From positions 30,478,636 through 30,542,635 of the forward strand of contig CM051001.1 of assembly GCA_027704905.1 (NCBI GenBank): a DNA stretch of 64,000 nucleotides. Direction: 5' to 3'. The notes beneath the pieces were generated by a model. The model was not told where the DNA came from and ran no database searches. It worked only from the letters and a program-made list of their open reading frames with translations. Shown one piece after another: positions 48,123 through 58,239 of this stretch. Position 1 is the first letter of the stretch; each line of letters opens with the position of its first letter. The position numbers and the translations under genes are program-made. The DNA is from Muraenolepis orangiensis. Its lineage: Eukaryota > Chordata > Actinopteri > Gadiformes > Muraenolepididae.

Positions 48123-49507
48123 CAGCGGTTCTCAAACTGTGGTCCGCGGACCACTGGTGGTCCGCGGAGGTACTGCAGGTGGTCCGTGGAAAAAAGCTGA
48201 ATAAAATCCACTTTTTATTATCAAGGATTTTCGGAGACCACCTCATATGTGACTTGCTCCATCGAATATATTTGAATAGTAATACATATAAAATCATTGC
48301 CAGTGTTATCAGTTGCAAGTGTGTATTTGTTGTAAAAATGACAAACTGCCTGTGTGTGCAGTCAAACTATGACTCGTTTGCAAACCTATCCGATTTTTTG
48401 GACACCGCGGAAATGCAGCTTCCAAATAATGTGAAAAATGACGTCAGGGAGCACTTGCACAGTTTGAAAACACAGCTACGGATGTACTTCCCTATCCCTG
48501 ACACAACTGCGAACTGGATCAGAAATCCATTTGCGCCTCTGGACGATGACATCCTCTCAAACCTTACGTACAGAGAGCAAGACAGCCTTGTTGAACTGTC
48601 CTGTGACAGTGCTTTAAAAGTGGATTTTTCTCAGAGATGCCTGCCTGCCTTTTGGCTAAAAGCTGCTTCAGAATACCCAGAGCTGTCCGACAAGGCCTTG
48701 ATGTTTCTTATGCCCTTTCCTACCACTTACCTCTGTGAGTCGGGATTTCATCACTGGTCTCGTTGAAGACAAAATATCGGAACTGACTTAACATTGAACC
48801 AGATCTCAGATTGAAGCTGTCATCGCTGGAAACTGACATCCAGATGTTGACGTCTGCGAAGCAACATCATCCATCTCATTAGCTGAGTGATAAGGTTAGC
48901 TTGGACTTGCTGTGCGTGTGCGTTGTTTTGAGTTTAATTTGCCTATAATTGCACAAAATCAGTTATTTTATTTATTATTTCCTTATTACACACGTTTATG
49001 TTAATTCATTTTATATTCTGTGTGATTGATAAGATTATTTGTTTCCACTGGACTTGCTGTGCGTGTGTAACATGGTTGTTTTGAGTTTAATTAGCCTATA
49101 ATTGCACAAAATCTGTTATTTTATTTATTGTTTCCTTATTGTACACGGATACAATCGGATGTTGAAAGAGCTGAAGCTGCAGTTCATGTTCACTGATGCA
49201 GCTGTTGTGTTCTATGAGTGGATGCAGATTTGAACATATGGTCAAGAACCAAAAGAAAAAAAGAAGTTGTCCGCCGTCCTCTTTGAGAAACAGACACAAC
49301 GCAGACAGACACCGGTCACACGTGCAACAAAAGTATCAGATAGGCTTCAATTTACTTTTGATTGTCTATAATTAACTATAAAAAAATATCTGCATTTTAA
49401 CACTACGTTTATATGTACTTATTTTTACGGTTTGCATATGAGGTGGTCCGCGAAAATCCTTGATGATAAATAGTGGTCCGCAGAAACAAAAAGTTTGAGA
49501 ACCCCTG
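48123..49507 (+). mobile_element. hAT element with transposase C-terminal remnant
   Basis: Ends CAGCGGTTCTCAAACTGTGG and the complement of CAGGGGTTCTCAAACTTTTT, with a perfect 8-bp target-site duplication CTTTATGC (48115-48122, 49508-49515). Inserted near the 3' end of the retrovirus. Confidence 0.93.
48340..48905 (+). pseudogene. hAT transposase C-terminal fragment (ZBED5/SCAND3-like)
   Basis: Plus-strand frame with DFLDTAEMQLPNNVKNDVRE, RMYFPIPDTTANWIRNPF, FWLKAASEYPELSDKALMFL and FPTTYLCESGF, the conserved hAT dimerisation region. A frameshift after CESGF truncates it at 48766; the continuation (a KTKYRNRL-like block, SSLETDIQ) is visible in another frame. The N-terminal BED finger and catalytic residues are absent. 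Confidence 0.85.
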
Positions 49508-49887
49508 CTTTATGCAATGTAATGTTATACATTTTTGAACTTTCTCGTTAAACAAGTTCTCGAAGACTGTTTTCATTCAATGTAATGTTTTTGGTCTTAA
49601 ACCTGAAAGGGAGTGATGCGTTGGATGATCTTTCATAGTCTGACCAGCTAAATATTACGTGTTCATGTTGCTTCCTTTGATTCTTTTAATCAACTTAATC
49701 AGACATTCATATTGTTTCCTTTGATTATTTTAAGCATTATTAATCAAGTGTGATGTTTCCTTTTAATCCTTTTTTTTAAGTACTATTAATCAAGTATTAT
49801 GTTCGATTGGTGTTTATGACGTTTTGTTCCATAATCAAGTTGGGTGAACATTATGTGTTATAATTTTCAACTTTCATATTACTTATA

Positions 49888-50422
49888 TGGTAAAACCCCA
49901 ATAATTGTTGTTGACCATCTGCACCATCTGGTCACTGTAGAACAGAAGTGTTCTGTGTCAGCTCGACTCCTCTTTGCTAAAGAACATAAACAACCTGGAG
50001 AAGGCCAGGGATAAGCGTATCTGGGCCCCCTCAAGGTTGAGGTATTTACTACTACCAACCTAGATTTCCTGCAACGCCAGCTGTCCCTCTTACAACCCCG
50101 GCCATTCTGAACTAACTGATTTACATATGAAAACAGAGATGAGCTAGGGTGGATGTCATAGAACTGTCACAATCAAGTGAGTTACGCGTCACACATTGTG
50201 GCTAAACTGTTGAAAAGAGGGGCGCTCCTGTGAGTGCGTTGGACTTCTCTCTACACGCCTTGCGAGACGTGTCGACAGAACTCTCGGACCGAGCTCGACC
50301 TATTGATTGTAGTATGATTGTATTAAATACGATAGTCAGACTTATTTAGTTTTGGATGACTTTATTCTTAAGCAGTTTTCAGAATTAGACCACTGGACGT
50401 GTACCGGAAAATTCCCACCACA
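49888..50422 (+). repeat. 3' LTR of the endogenous retrovirus
   Basis: Matches 40378-40910. The first about 24 bp of the 5' LTR are not found here: upstream of TATATGGTAAAACC the sequence is unrelated, and no polypurine tract precedes it. So the 5' edge of this LTR has been altered. Ends CCACCACA, followed by ACAG (target-site duplication). Confidence 0.9.
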
Positions 50423-50760
50423 ACAGTCATGTGTGTACAGCGAGTACAGTCGGGGACTAAGGCAGCAGCCTTGGGGTGCTCCAGTGTTGAGGACCAGAGT
50501 GGATGAGATGTTGTTCCCTATCTTCACCTCTTGAGGCTACCTGTCAGGAAGTCCATAATCCAGTTACAGATGGGCGCCTCTCTCCATTGACCAATCACAC
50601 GGCCCGCTTTCCCGATCTCATGAATCCTAGACACCACTTTAGAAGAATTGCGTTGATTCGTGAAAAGAAAGTCGTCTGCATGGAGGTTTATGGGAAAGTT
50701 CTCTTCTTGCGTAACGATGCCTTCCATTCTTTTAAGATTCACTTTTGCCAATAAACGTCA
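50423..50760 (-). pseudogene. LINE RT upstream half, split by the retrovirus
   Basis: Minus-strand frame: NLHADDFLFTNQRNSSKVVS, then GQWREAPICNWIMDFLTGSL, IGNNISSTLVLNTGAPQGCC and LYSLYTHDC. It ends at the retrovirus boundary and continues at 40349 with the ADD motif region, so one LINE copy was cut in two. Confidence 0.85.
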
Positions 50761-50769
50761 AATGACTGC

Positions 50770-51660
50770 CAGAGGATGGAGGATTCGCCTCTTTCCGATC
50801 TTGAACCTTCATCTTATGACTTCTATAGCAAGCACGCTTCATACTATGTCACACCTTGTGTCACAACCCATTGACGCAAATCCAATTAGTAGTGAACCCC
50901 ACACTGGAGGCGACGGACGGAAAGTAGGCACGGAGAGGATGAGAGCGTGCCAAGTCGCGAGGTGAGTGTGGGAGGCAAAGAGAAACCGGTAGTAATAGGG
51001 ACAGAAGTGATTAATTAAGAGAGTCAACAAGCCATGAGAGGAAGGAACTGTAACCGTACTGGTCATCCCCGTCTCATTACGTCTCCGCACCGAAGGGAAG
51101 GAACATTGGAATGATGAAGGAATGGAAGAAAAAAAAGAAAGAAAGCTATTTTATTTTTACGAGATTGTGTGAAGAAGTGTGTTTCTCTGTGACTGTGCGT
51201 TAAAGCACCTGGACATCCCTATTTATTGTTCTGTAGTTACAAAGTCTCAACACGATTCTAGCTTTCAGTCATACCTGCCCTGCTCCAGTTATGGATTCTC
51301 CCCTCCCCCACCTCCCCACAGTGGGCCTAGTGGGAATATCCTACAATGTGAAGAGGGACCAGTTTAAAAAGTGTTTCATGGCACCAACAACTTCCAGGGC
51401 TATTCCTAACTCACCTTAATCCCAGAGGCCAATAAAAAAAAGAGGACAGGAGAAGAGGCCTGAAAAGGAGTGTCTGTCACAGCACATGAAATATGACTAT
51501 GATAAACGGCCTGCGATTAGAAGGGATTTCAGCAAAGGAGGAGGATACTAGCAGTTGTACTATTGATAATACTAGCAATCATAGTTTTTATTTGAAGTTT
51601 AATTGTTGCTTCGTGTTTAAGTCCATGGGCCTCTTTCTTTGAATATATTTGCCATTATAT
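50770..51660. other. Unassigned; probable testican intron 7
   Basis: No recognised exon. Purine-rich patch at 51126-51150. Presumably intronic, because the next recognisable feature is testican exon 8. Confidence 0.4.
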
Positions 51661-51670
51661 TTTTTTAAAG

Positions 51671-51841
51671 ATATTCGGGCTGGATGTTCAACAAGCTGGA
51701 CGTGAACTTTGACCTGCTGCTGGACCAATCGGAGCTGAGCACCCTCTACCTGGACAAGTACGAGCTGTGACCTCTGTGACTCCTTCAAGGACGGGAAGCT
51801 CTCCAACAACGAGTGGTGCTACTGCTTCCAGAAGCCTGAGG
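51671..51841 (+). pseudogene. spock1: Testican-1-like exon (SPARC-type EF-hand), frame broken
   Basis: Acceptor TTTTTTAAAG at 51661-51670, donor G|GTGAGA at 51841/51842. The first part encodes SGWMFNKLDVNFDLLLDQSE and LSTLYLDKYEL, the calcium-binding EF-hand region of testican. Then TGA follows in frame at 51768. Seven bases on, another frame resumes with CDSFKDGKLSNNEWCYCFQK and PE, nearly identical to human SPOCK1. Compared with the family, about eight residues (the C-x-x-P-L-F-N-S segment) are missing, a net loss of about 17 nt that shifts the frame. Conservation on both sides is high, so the loss is recent or a sequence error. The exon number (8) is inferred from human gene structure. Confidence 0.85.
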
Positions 51842-52182
51842 GTGAGAGGGGGAGAGAGGGGGGAGGGAGGAGGGGGGAGAGAGAGAGAGAGAGAGGAGAG
51901 GGGAGAAGGGGAGGGGGGGTGAGAGAGAGGGAGGGGAGGGGATGGAGGTAGAGAGGGGGGGAGGAGAGAGAGGAGAGGGGAGAAGGCGAGGGGGGGTGAG
52001 AGGGGGAGGGGGGAGAGAGAGGAGAGAGAGGGAGAGAGAGAGAGAGAGAAGCGGGGAGAAGGGGAAGGGGAAGAGAGGGAGGGGGGAAGAGAGAGGGGGG
52101 AAGAGAGGAGAGGGGGGTGAAGGAGGGGGAGAGAATGGGGCGGAAAACAGAGAGAGAGAGTGAGAGAGAGAGACAGAGAGAA

Positions 52183-52273
<91 letters not shown>

Positions 52274-52340
52274 GGTGTGAGAAGCAAAGGCCAGCAGAAA
52301 CCTCAACCAAGGTTCTTGGATATACTTACACATTGAAGCC
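51842..52340 (+). repeat. Purine-rich degenerate GGGGAGA repeat and (GA)n
   Basis: About 430 bases of almost pure G/A on the plus strand, with GA runs at 52155-52270. The last about 60 bp (GGTGGTGTGAGAAGCAAAGG ... GGTTCTTGGATATACTTA) occur again inverted at 52672-52730. In the testican intron. Confidence 0.95.
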
Positions 52341-52364
52341 CACCTTACCTTAAGCTTAAAGGTT

Positions 52365-52365
<1 letters not shown>

Positions 52366-52398
<33 letters not shown>
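52366..52398. repeat. (CA)n microsatellite
   Basis: About 16 CA units. Confidence 0.95.
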
Positions 52399-52400
<2 letters not shown>

Positions 52401-52620
52401 CACCCACTCTACCTCCAACATGTCACAGTGTATATGATGTGTGTGTGTATGTGTGTAGGATCATTATGTTGCCGATGCATGCTGCAGGGTTAACAGGAAA
52501 AACATACAAAGTGGTTGTGGCACTGGGTTTGGACTTGGACTGTGATGGTGGCGTCAAACACTGTTTGATTGACAGCTGTCAGACTGACCCATGAGGCTCT
52601 TCCGTCGACCTTGCAGCTGG

Positions 52621-52621
<1 letters not shown>

Positions 52622-52659
<38 letters not shown>

Positions 52660-52724
52660 GGGGGGGGGGTAAGTACATCCAAGAGCCTTGGTTGAGGTTT
52701 TTGCTGGCCTTTGTTTCTCACACC

Positions 52725-52790
<66 letters not shown>
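52622..52790. repeat. (GT)n, poly-G, inverted unit, (CT)n
   Basis: GT 52622-52658, G run to 52669, then an inverted copy of the 52271-52335 unit, then (CT)n 52728-52788. Together with 52.14-52.34 kb this forms an inverted duplication about 340 bp apart. Confidence 0.93.
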
Positions 52791-52791
<1 letters not shown>

Positions 52792-52942
52792 GCTCCTCTT
52801 TTTCCTCCCTCTACCCGCATGCAGTCCCCACCTCCTCTTTGTGCGGCCCTCAGACCAATTTTGAAATAACGTAATTAATGTACATTAATGAAAAATGTAA
52901 TTCTTTTTTTGTTTTTTGTAGTACTGATACCGTCCTCTAGAC

Positions 52943-53435
52943 CAGGGGTCCCCAACCGCCGGGCCGCGGACCAGCTGTGTGTTTATCATCATATTTGACT
53001 CAAATAATTTGAGTATAGGTGAACGGCGGGCGGTATAATCTATATATAGAGATTATATATACAGTATAATCTATATATATATATTATATAGCGGTATATA
53101 TGGGCGGTATAATCTATATATATAGATGAAATATATATCGGCGGCATAACGAGAGACTTTCAGTTGCACGCGCTACTAAAGAGACTACGCGCTAGTGACG
53201 TGTCGGTCGCGAACGAGCCGGCTCAAAGAGTCGGCACTTTTAAGTAACGACGGGAGCCGGCTCGCACCCGCGAACCAGCCGGTTTTTTTGTTACGGTGCT
53301 CCACGTACATGCGAGCTGAAATCGAGCCCTGCCGTTGTGTTAGGGGTGTGTTGACAACATACTTTGACAACCGGTCCGCGAAAATCTTTTCATGTATCTG
53401 CCGGTCCGTGGCACAAAAAAGGTTGGGAACCCCTG
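52943..53435. mobile_element. Non-autonomous hAT element (493 bp)
   Basis: Ends CAGGGGTCCCCAACCGCCGG and the complement of CAGGGGTTCCCAACCTTTTT. The flanking 8-bp duplications CTCTAGAC / GTCTAGAC differ at one base. Internal (TATA)n-rich sequence, no transposase. Confidence 0.9.
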
Positions 53436-53555
53436 GTCTAGACTCCTCGTTACGTCTCTAGCTGCGTACATGATTTCGTTCGGCAGCGAATGCGCCAAAT
53501 ATCGCGGAATGGATGAGCACAGCCCTATGTGGATGTAAGTTAGATAGCTGTCAAC

Positions 53556-54210
53556 ATGAGCAAGAGGAAGGTTTCTGATGAAAATCGTGTTTTTCAAGAA
53601 AAGTGGGAGACAGAATACCTTTTCACTGAATTCAGGGGTAAACCACAATGTTTACTATGTTTGCAGACTGTTTCTGTAATGAAAGTCAGCAACTTGAGCC
53701 GCCACTACAACACCTCACACAAGGAAAAATATGACAAGTACACCAGGGCCGGCAGAGCAGTGATCCTAGCGGATCTGAAAAGGAAAGTACAAAAACAACA
53801 GTGCTTTTTCACCCAGGCCACAAGTGTCCAAGAATCAAGTCTGGAAGCATCATATGCTGTCTCACTCCACCTTGCCAAAGCAAAGAAGCCACTATCAGAA
53901 GGAGAGTTAGTGAAAAAATGCACGATTGAGATGACAAAATGGCTAAGAATTTTGAAATGGTGTCCCTCCCCCGACGCAGAGTGACTTGGAGTGACTGACA
54001 GGATTTCAAAGTCAGGGGGAAAGAGGATGTTCCCTGAAAGATTGAAAAATGTCAATGACGAGGTCAGACTTAGTATATGTGTTAATAATTACATACAATA
54101 CATGGAAGTTGTGTGTGTGTGTGTGTGTTCCAAGTGAATCCGCGGCCCCCTGGTGGCCAGTACATAAATGATGTGGCCCCCACCACCATCCAAGTTGCCC
54201 ATCCCTGCTG
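53556..54210 (+). pseudogene. hAT/BED-type transposase N-terminal remnant and element 3' end
   Basis: ATG at 53556. The frame encodes a BED-like zinc finger (PQCLLCLQTVSVMKVSNLSR then HYNTSH) and LKRKVQKQQCFFTQATSVQE, and is truncated at 53984. This resembles the N-terminus of GTF2IRD2/ZBED-like hAT transposases. The element's right end (complement of CAGCAGGGATGGGCAAC) is at about 54194-54210. A left end is not recognised. The right end directly abuts testican coding sequence at 54212. Confidence 0.75.
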
Positions 54211-54211
54211 T

Positions 54212-54300
54212 AAGTCTACCCAGTGTCACGGCAGCACGGGTCAGTGTTGGTGTGTGGACAAATACGCCAATGAGATCGCAGGCTCCAGGATCCAGCTGTG
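54212..54300 (+). pseudogene. spock1: Testican-1-like exon (thyroglobulin type-1 domain), 5' truncated
   Basis: Encodes KSTQCHGSTGQCWCVDKYAN then EIAGSRIQ, the core of the thyroglobulin type-1 domain with the diagnostic CWCV, almost identical to SPOCK1. Homology begins immediately after a hAT end, so the first half of the domain and its acceptor site are gone. The 3' edge (TGTG|GTACGA at 54300) gives phase 1, compatible with the next exon. About four residues expected between the Q and the final Cys are missing (roughly 11 nt). The preceding exon, with the linker to this domain, was not found at 51.84-54.2 kb. Confidence 0.82.
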
Positions 54301-54331
54301 GTACGACCACAACACAGACGCATGCAAACAT

Positions 54332-54332
<1 letters not shown>

Positions 54333-54378
<46 letters not shown>
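54333..54378. repeat. (CA)n microsatellite
   Basis: About 22 CA units just inside the testican intron. Confidence 0.96.
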
Positions 54379-54380
<2 letters not shown>

Positions 54381-54410
54381 CCTGGTCCTGGAGGCGTGTG
54401 AGTTTTCCTG

Positions 54411-55084
54411 TCGGGCTGTGTTGTGTTGCTGTCTGTCTCCTCCTCTTAAACTACAGGTGTCCGCCCACCATTGGTTGGCCTGCGGTCCTGTCCGTCATCG
54501 TTCACACACCCGTTCTGGACCAATCAACTGGCCGTCGGTCTATTTAACGCCCCTCCCGTCTTCTGTCCGGGAGTCGCCACGGGTTGTGTTTTGTTTTGGT
54601 GACAGAGGCGTTGATAGAGGTTATGCTGCTCCTGTTTAAACTTGTAAACTGTACTCGGTGTAGTGATATTGTTTTGTTATCTTTAGCTGTTCTTGATTAA
54701 CTTGCAAACTATACTTGGTCTCGTGATATTGTTTTAGTTTTGGCCACGCAGGGACCAAGGGGTAGGTAAGCTGCTAATGGGTCTAGTCTGCATCACGTAG
54801 CCACACCTCTGTTATAAACATTAGGCTAGGAACGGGTTTCCCCCCCTGTGTTTTGTTTAGTAAATTGTGTGTGGTTAGGTAGCTAGGACTTTATTTTACT
54901 AAGTTATTTCCTTTGGCACCTTTCACGATCCCCTTTGTTCCCTAATGACGATCAAGCTGTAAGTACAATAAACAATCTTGCACTTTAGTTCTGATTCGTA
55001 CCCGTTTGTCGTAGCGCACCAACCTTCAGTCTCTCTGTCTTATGTTAGGCCCTTGGCCTATTCTCAGATCGAAGGGTCGTAACA
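54411..55084 (+). repeat. Candidate solo LTR
   Basis: TGTCGGGCTG ... GGGTCGTAACA, about 670 bp, with CTATTTAACGCC near 54538, an AATAAACAATC polyadenylation signal near 54968, and two internal copies of CTTGTAAACTGTACTCGGTG-type sequence (54641 and 54701). LTR-like architecture, but no target-site duplication was confirmed. Confidence 0.45.
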
Positions 55085-55359
55085 CACAAACATAACCACA
55101 AAACAAATAGAATGCAGGCTTGTTTGTAGGGCATCCCTCTCTATGAAGTAATATGATGTATACCCATCCGTGTGTATGTGTAACTCCCTGTGTGATTTAA
55201 CTTGAGAAAATAATGTTAGACCAGATTAGAAAAGTTTGTTGTGCCCACTTATTTTTGACTGAGCTGTTTCGACTTCTTTTTTCCCCGATTAATTTCCTGT
55301 TTTTCGTTTGCACATTGTGGGCCCCATCAATGCACCATCAATCTCCCCCCCACCACACA

Positions 55360-55368
55360 TACACACAC

Positions 55369-55429
<61 letters not shown>
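55360..55429. repeat. (CA)n microsatellite
   Basis: About 33 CA units. Confidence 0.96.
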
Positions 55430-55431
<2 letters not shown>

Positions 55432-55774
55432 CCGCTGCTCGGAGGATAGAACATAAACACTGTTCTCATTTCCTTTCATATTTGTTGCTGAATGTTTTTC
55501 AGATTCTGGGGTATGGAGGGAAATCTAGAGGTTGTAGAGCTGATGAATGGGAGTCGGAGGCGGCGTGTTTAGTATGGAACTCCACACTTTATTTTCCATT
55601 AGGTTTAACAAAAGGAGAGCATATCTGCTACCTGCTACTGTCCAGCTAGAAAAGACACAACCCCCCACGGTACGCTCTCTAAAAGGTCCGTGGTGCAACA
55701 CACACTATATACAACGGGGAATTATGGCCCATAATGTTCCACCACATCATTCCCCCCCAGAATTCACCCATACA

Positions 55775-56757
55775 CAAAGTCGACAAGAGGAACGACAGGC
55801 CGACCACCACCACTCCGGAGAACGGGAGCCGGGGAGGCGACCTCTGGGTGGGACCGGAACCGCAGGCCCCAATTCGGTGACAGGGGTCAAGGCCGGGGGG
55901 CGGCCCCGTCGCGGAGGCCGTGCCAGCACCACCGGCTGGTCCGAGTCCAGGTGAGCAGCCTTCAACCGGTGCACCGAGACGTGCTCGGCCTTGCCACCCA
56001 GATCAACCACCAAGCGCTTGTCCCCGTGTTCCAAGACCCGGAAAGGCCCGTTGTAAGGACGCTGCAGGGGGCCTCTGTGAGCGTCGTGCCGGATGAACAC
56101 GTGCTCTGCTGAGCGAAGCCCCACGGGAACCCGGGACACCTGAGTGCCGTGCTGAGCAGTGGGGATCGGAGCAAAGGCCTTAGTGGCGTCCTGCAGGAAA
56201 ACTCGCTGGGCCGTCGCCGACCAGGGGGCCGATGCGTTGGGGAGGAAATCCCCTGGAACCCTCAGCGGCTGACCGTAGACCATCTCAGCCGTGGAGCACT
56301 GCAGATCCTCCGGCCAACGGGTCGTCCTATCCACCATAGTTAGGAGGTAGGAAAAACCCTGGGAGGAGGGTAATGGACCAACCAGATCAATGTTTACGTG
56401 GTCAAACTCAGGCACTAGGAATTTCTCCAGGGGGGCCTTTGTGTGGCGGTGCACCTTAGCACACTGGCAAGCCACACACGTGCCGGCCCAAGCCCTCACG
56501 TACTTGGTGGAGCGCCTCCAGCAGGTGGGAATGACTGGACGCGGCTGGCCCGTGGAGACGTCACACAGGAGAGCAACGCCCACGTCGCCGAAAACCACAT
56601 CCTCCAGGCGCAGCCCCACGTCAGCCCCCTTCAGGGCCTGGACACTGGGGTCCGTGACCTGGTCTGCTGCCATGCAGGTATTGTCGAGGCCCAACTGGAC
56701 GGCCCCGATGACGACCCTGGAGAGGCAATCTGCAACCAGGTTTGACTTGCCAGCCAC
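55775..56757 (-). pseudogene. Gypsy integrase with core deletion
   Basis: Starts in the RNase H tail (GKSNLVADCLSRVV), then a CVACQCAK zinc-binding remnant and FDHVNIDLVGPLPSSQGFSY with the first catalytic Asp. It then jumps from TMVDRTTRWPEDLQCSTAEM directly to VYGQPLRVPGDF, so the second Asp and the Glu segment are missing. The C-terminal part (FIRHDAHRGPLQRPYNGPFR, VLEHGDKRLVVDLGG) is retained in frame. An in-frame deletion inside an otherwise open frame. Confidence 0.9.
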
Positions 56758-56759
56758 GT

Positions 56760-57372
56760 GCTGGATGTCCGTGGTGAACTCCGAGATGTAGGAAAGCTGT
56801 CATTGCTGGCGAGCAGACCAAGGCTCCGCCACCTTGGACATGGCGAACGTGAGCGGCTTGTGGTCAACGAACGCCGTAAATTCACGGCCTTCCAGCAAGA
56901 ATCGGAAGTGTCGCACGGCCAGCCAGAGTCCAAGGAGCTCCCGGTCAAAAGCGCTGTACCTGCGTTCCCTGGGCGTCAGTTGGTGGCTGAAAAAGGCGAG
57001 TGGTTGCCAGGCGCCCTCCACCCACTGCTCATGCACCGCACCGACGGCGTAGTCCGATGCGTCGGTGGTAATGGAGATGGGAGCCGTGGGTGACGCATGC
57101 ACCAAAAGGGCGGCCTGAGCCAGCGCGGTCTTGACCTCCTTAAAGGCAACCTCAGCCTCCGCCATACCTTTCAATGCCTCATACAGCGGCCGCATAATGT
57201 GGGCGGCCCGGGCGATGAAACGGTGGTAGAAGGTCACCATCCCTAGGAACCCACGGAGCGACCGTGCCTTGTGCGGGCGAGGAAATGCCGCGACAGCCTC
57301 AACCTTCGCCGGCAGAGGTGCTGCTCCGCCTTTGGCGACGCGGTAGGTGACGCCCAAGGAAGTCATTATCAA
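56760..57372 (-). pseudogene. Gypsy RNase H and connection
   Basis: KVEAVAAFPRPHKARSLRGF, then LGMVTFYHRFIARAAHIMRP, ISITTDASDYAVGAVHEQWV (first RNase H Asp), PLAFFSHQLTPRERRYSAFD (the Glu-containing helix region) and FTAFVDHKPLTFAM. Open for 190 codons. Confidence 0.92.
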
Positions 57373-57900
57373 ACACCCCGAAAAGACACTTTGCAGGGTT
57401 GATTATCAACCCGTGTTGGCAGAGCCTCGTGAAAAGGGCCCGGAGGTGGGACAGGTGTTCCTCCTCAGAAGTGCTGGCGACGAGTATGTCGTCCAGGTAG
57501 ACGAACACAAACGGTAAGTCCCGCAGCACCGAATCCATCAGGCGCTGGAATGTTTGAGCAGCGTTCTTGAGCCCAAAAGGCATCCGCAGGAACTCAAACA
57601 ACCCAAATGGCGTTATCACTGCCATTTTGGGAATGTCCAGGGGATGCATGGGCACCTGGTCGTATCCACGCACTAGGTCCACCTTAGAAAACACCAGACT
57701 ACCCACCAGGTGTGCCGAAAAGTCCTGAATGTGCGGCACCGGGTAGCGGTGTGTCGTGGCGTCGTTGAGGTGGCGGTAGTCCCCACACGGTCGCCAACCG
57801 GCATTAGGCTTGGGGACGATGTGCAGAGGAGATGCCCAAGGACTGTCAGACCGGCGGATGATACCCAGGCATGGTTGAGAACTCCGCCCTCGCTACTGCA
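57299..57900 (-). pseudogene. Gypsy reverse transcriptase
   Basis: A frame from 57739 contains FSKVDLVRGYDQVPMHPLDI (first catalytic Asp), FGLFEFLRMPFGLKNAAQTF, FVFVYLDDILVAS (catalytic YLDD at 57488-57499) and PAKCLFGV. Upstream sequence to about 57.9 kb holds the N-terminal RT block in another frame. The core is well conserved. A break at about 57360 separates it from RNase H. Confidence 0.92.
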
Positions 57901-58239
57901 AGTTTAGAAGGGTTCAACCGCCGGGCCCTGGCGTAGACTGGGGGTCCCTCAGTGGTGACGTGGTGCTCCACCCCATGCTTGGTGGTGGGCGCAGAGAAGG
58001 TGGGCAGCGTCAGGTCCGGGAACTCGGCCAACAACCTGAAGTACTTGTCCGCACCCGACAGCGAGCCCGACAGTCCGTTGTACGCCGCTTTGCCAAGCGT
58101 ACACACAAGGGAGGAAAACGACAAGGCATCCAAGCGTTTGTCTCTGCTGTGACGAAATCCCAGTTTAACCGCTGCCCCCCAACACATAAACACATCGGCC
58201 TCACGCCATAAGTGCGGATGGGGCTGCCATTAGCTGTCG

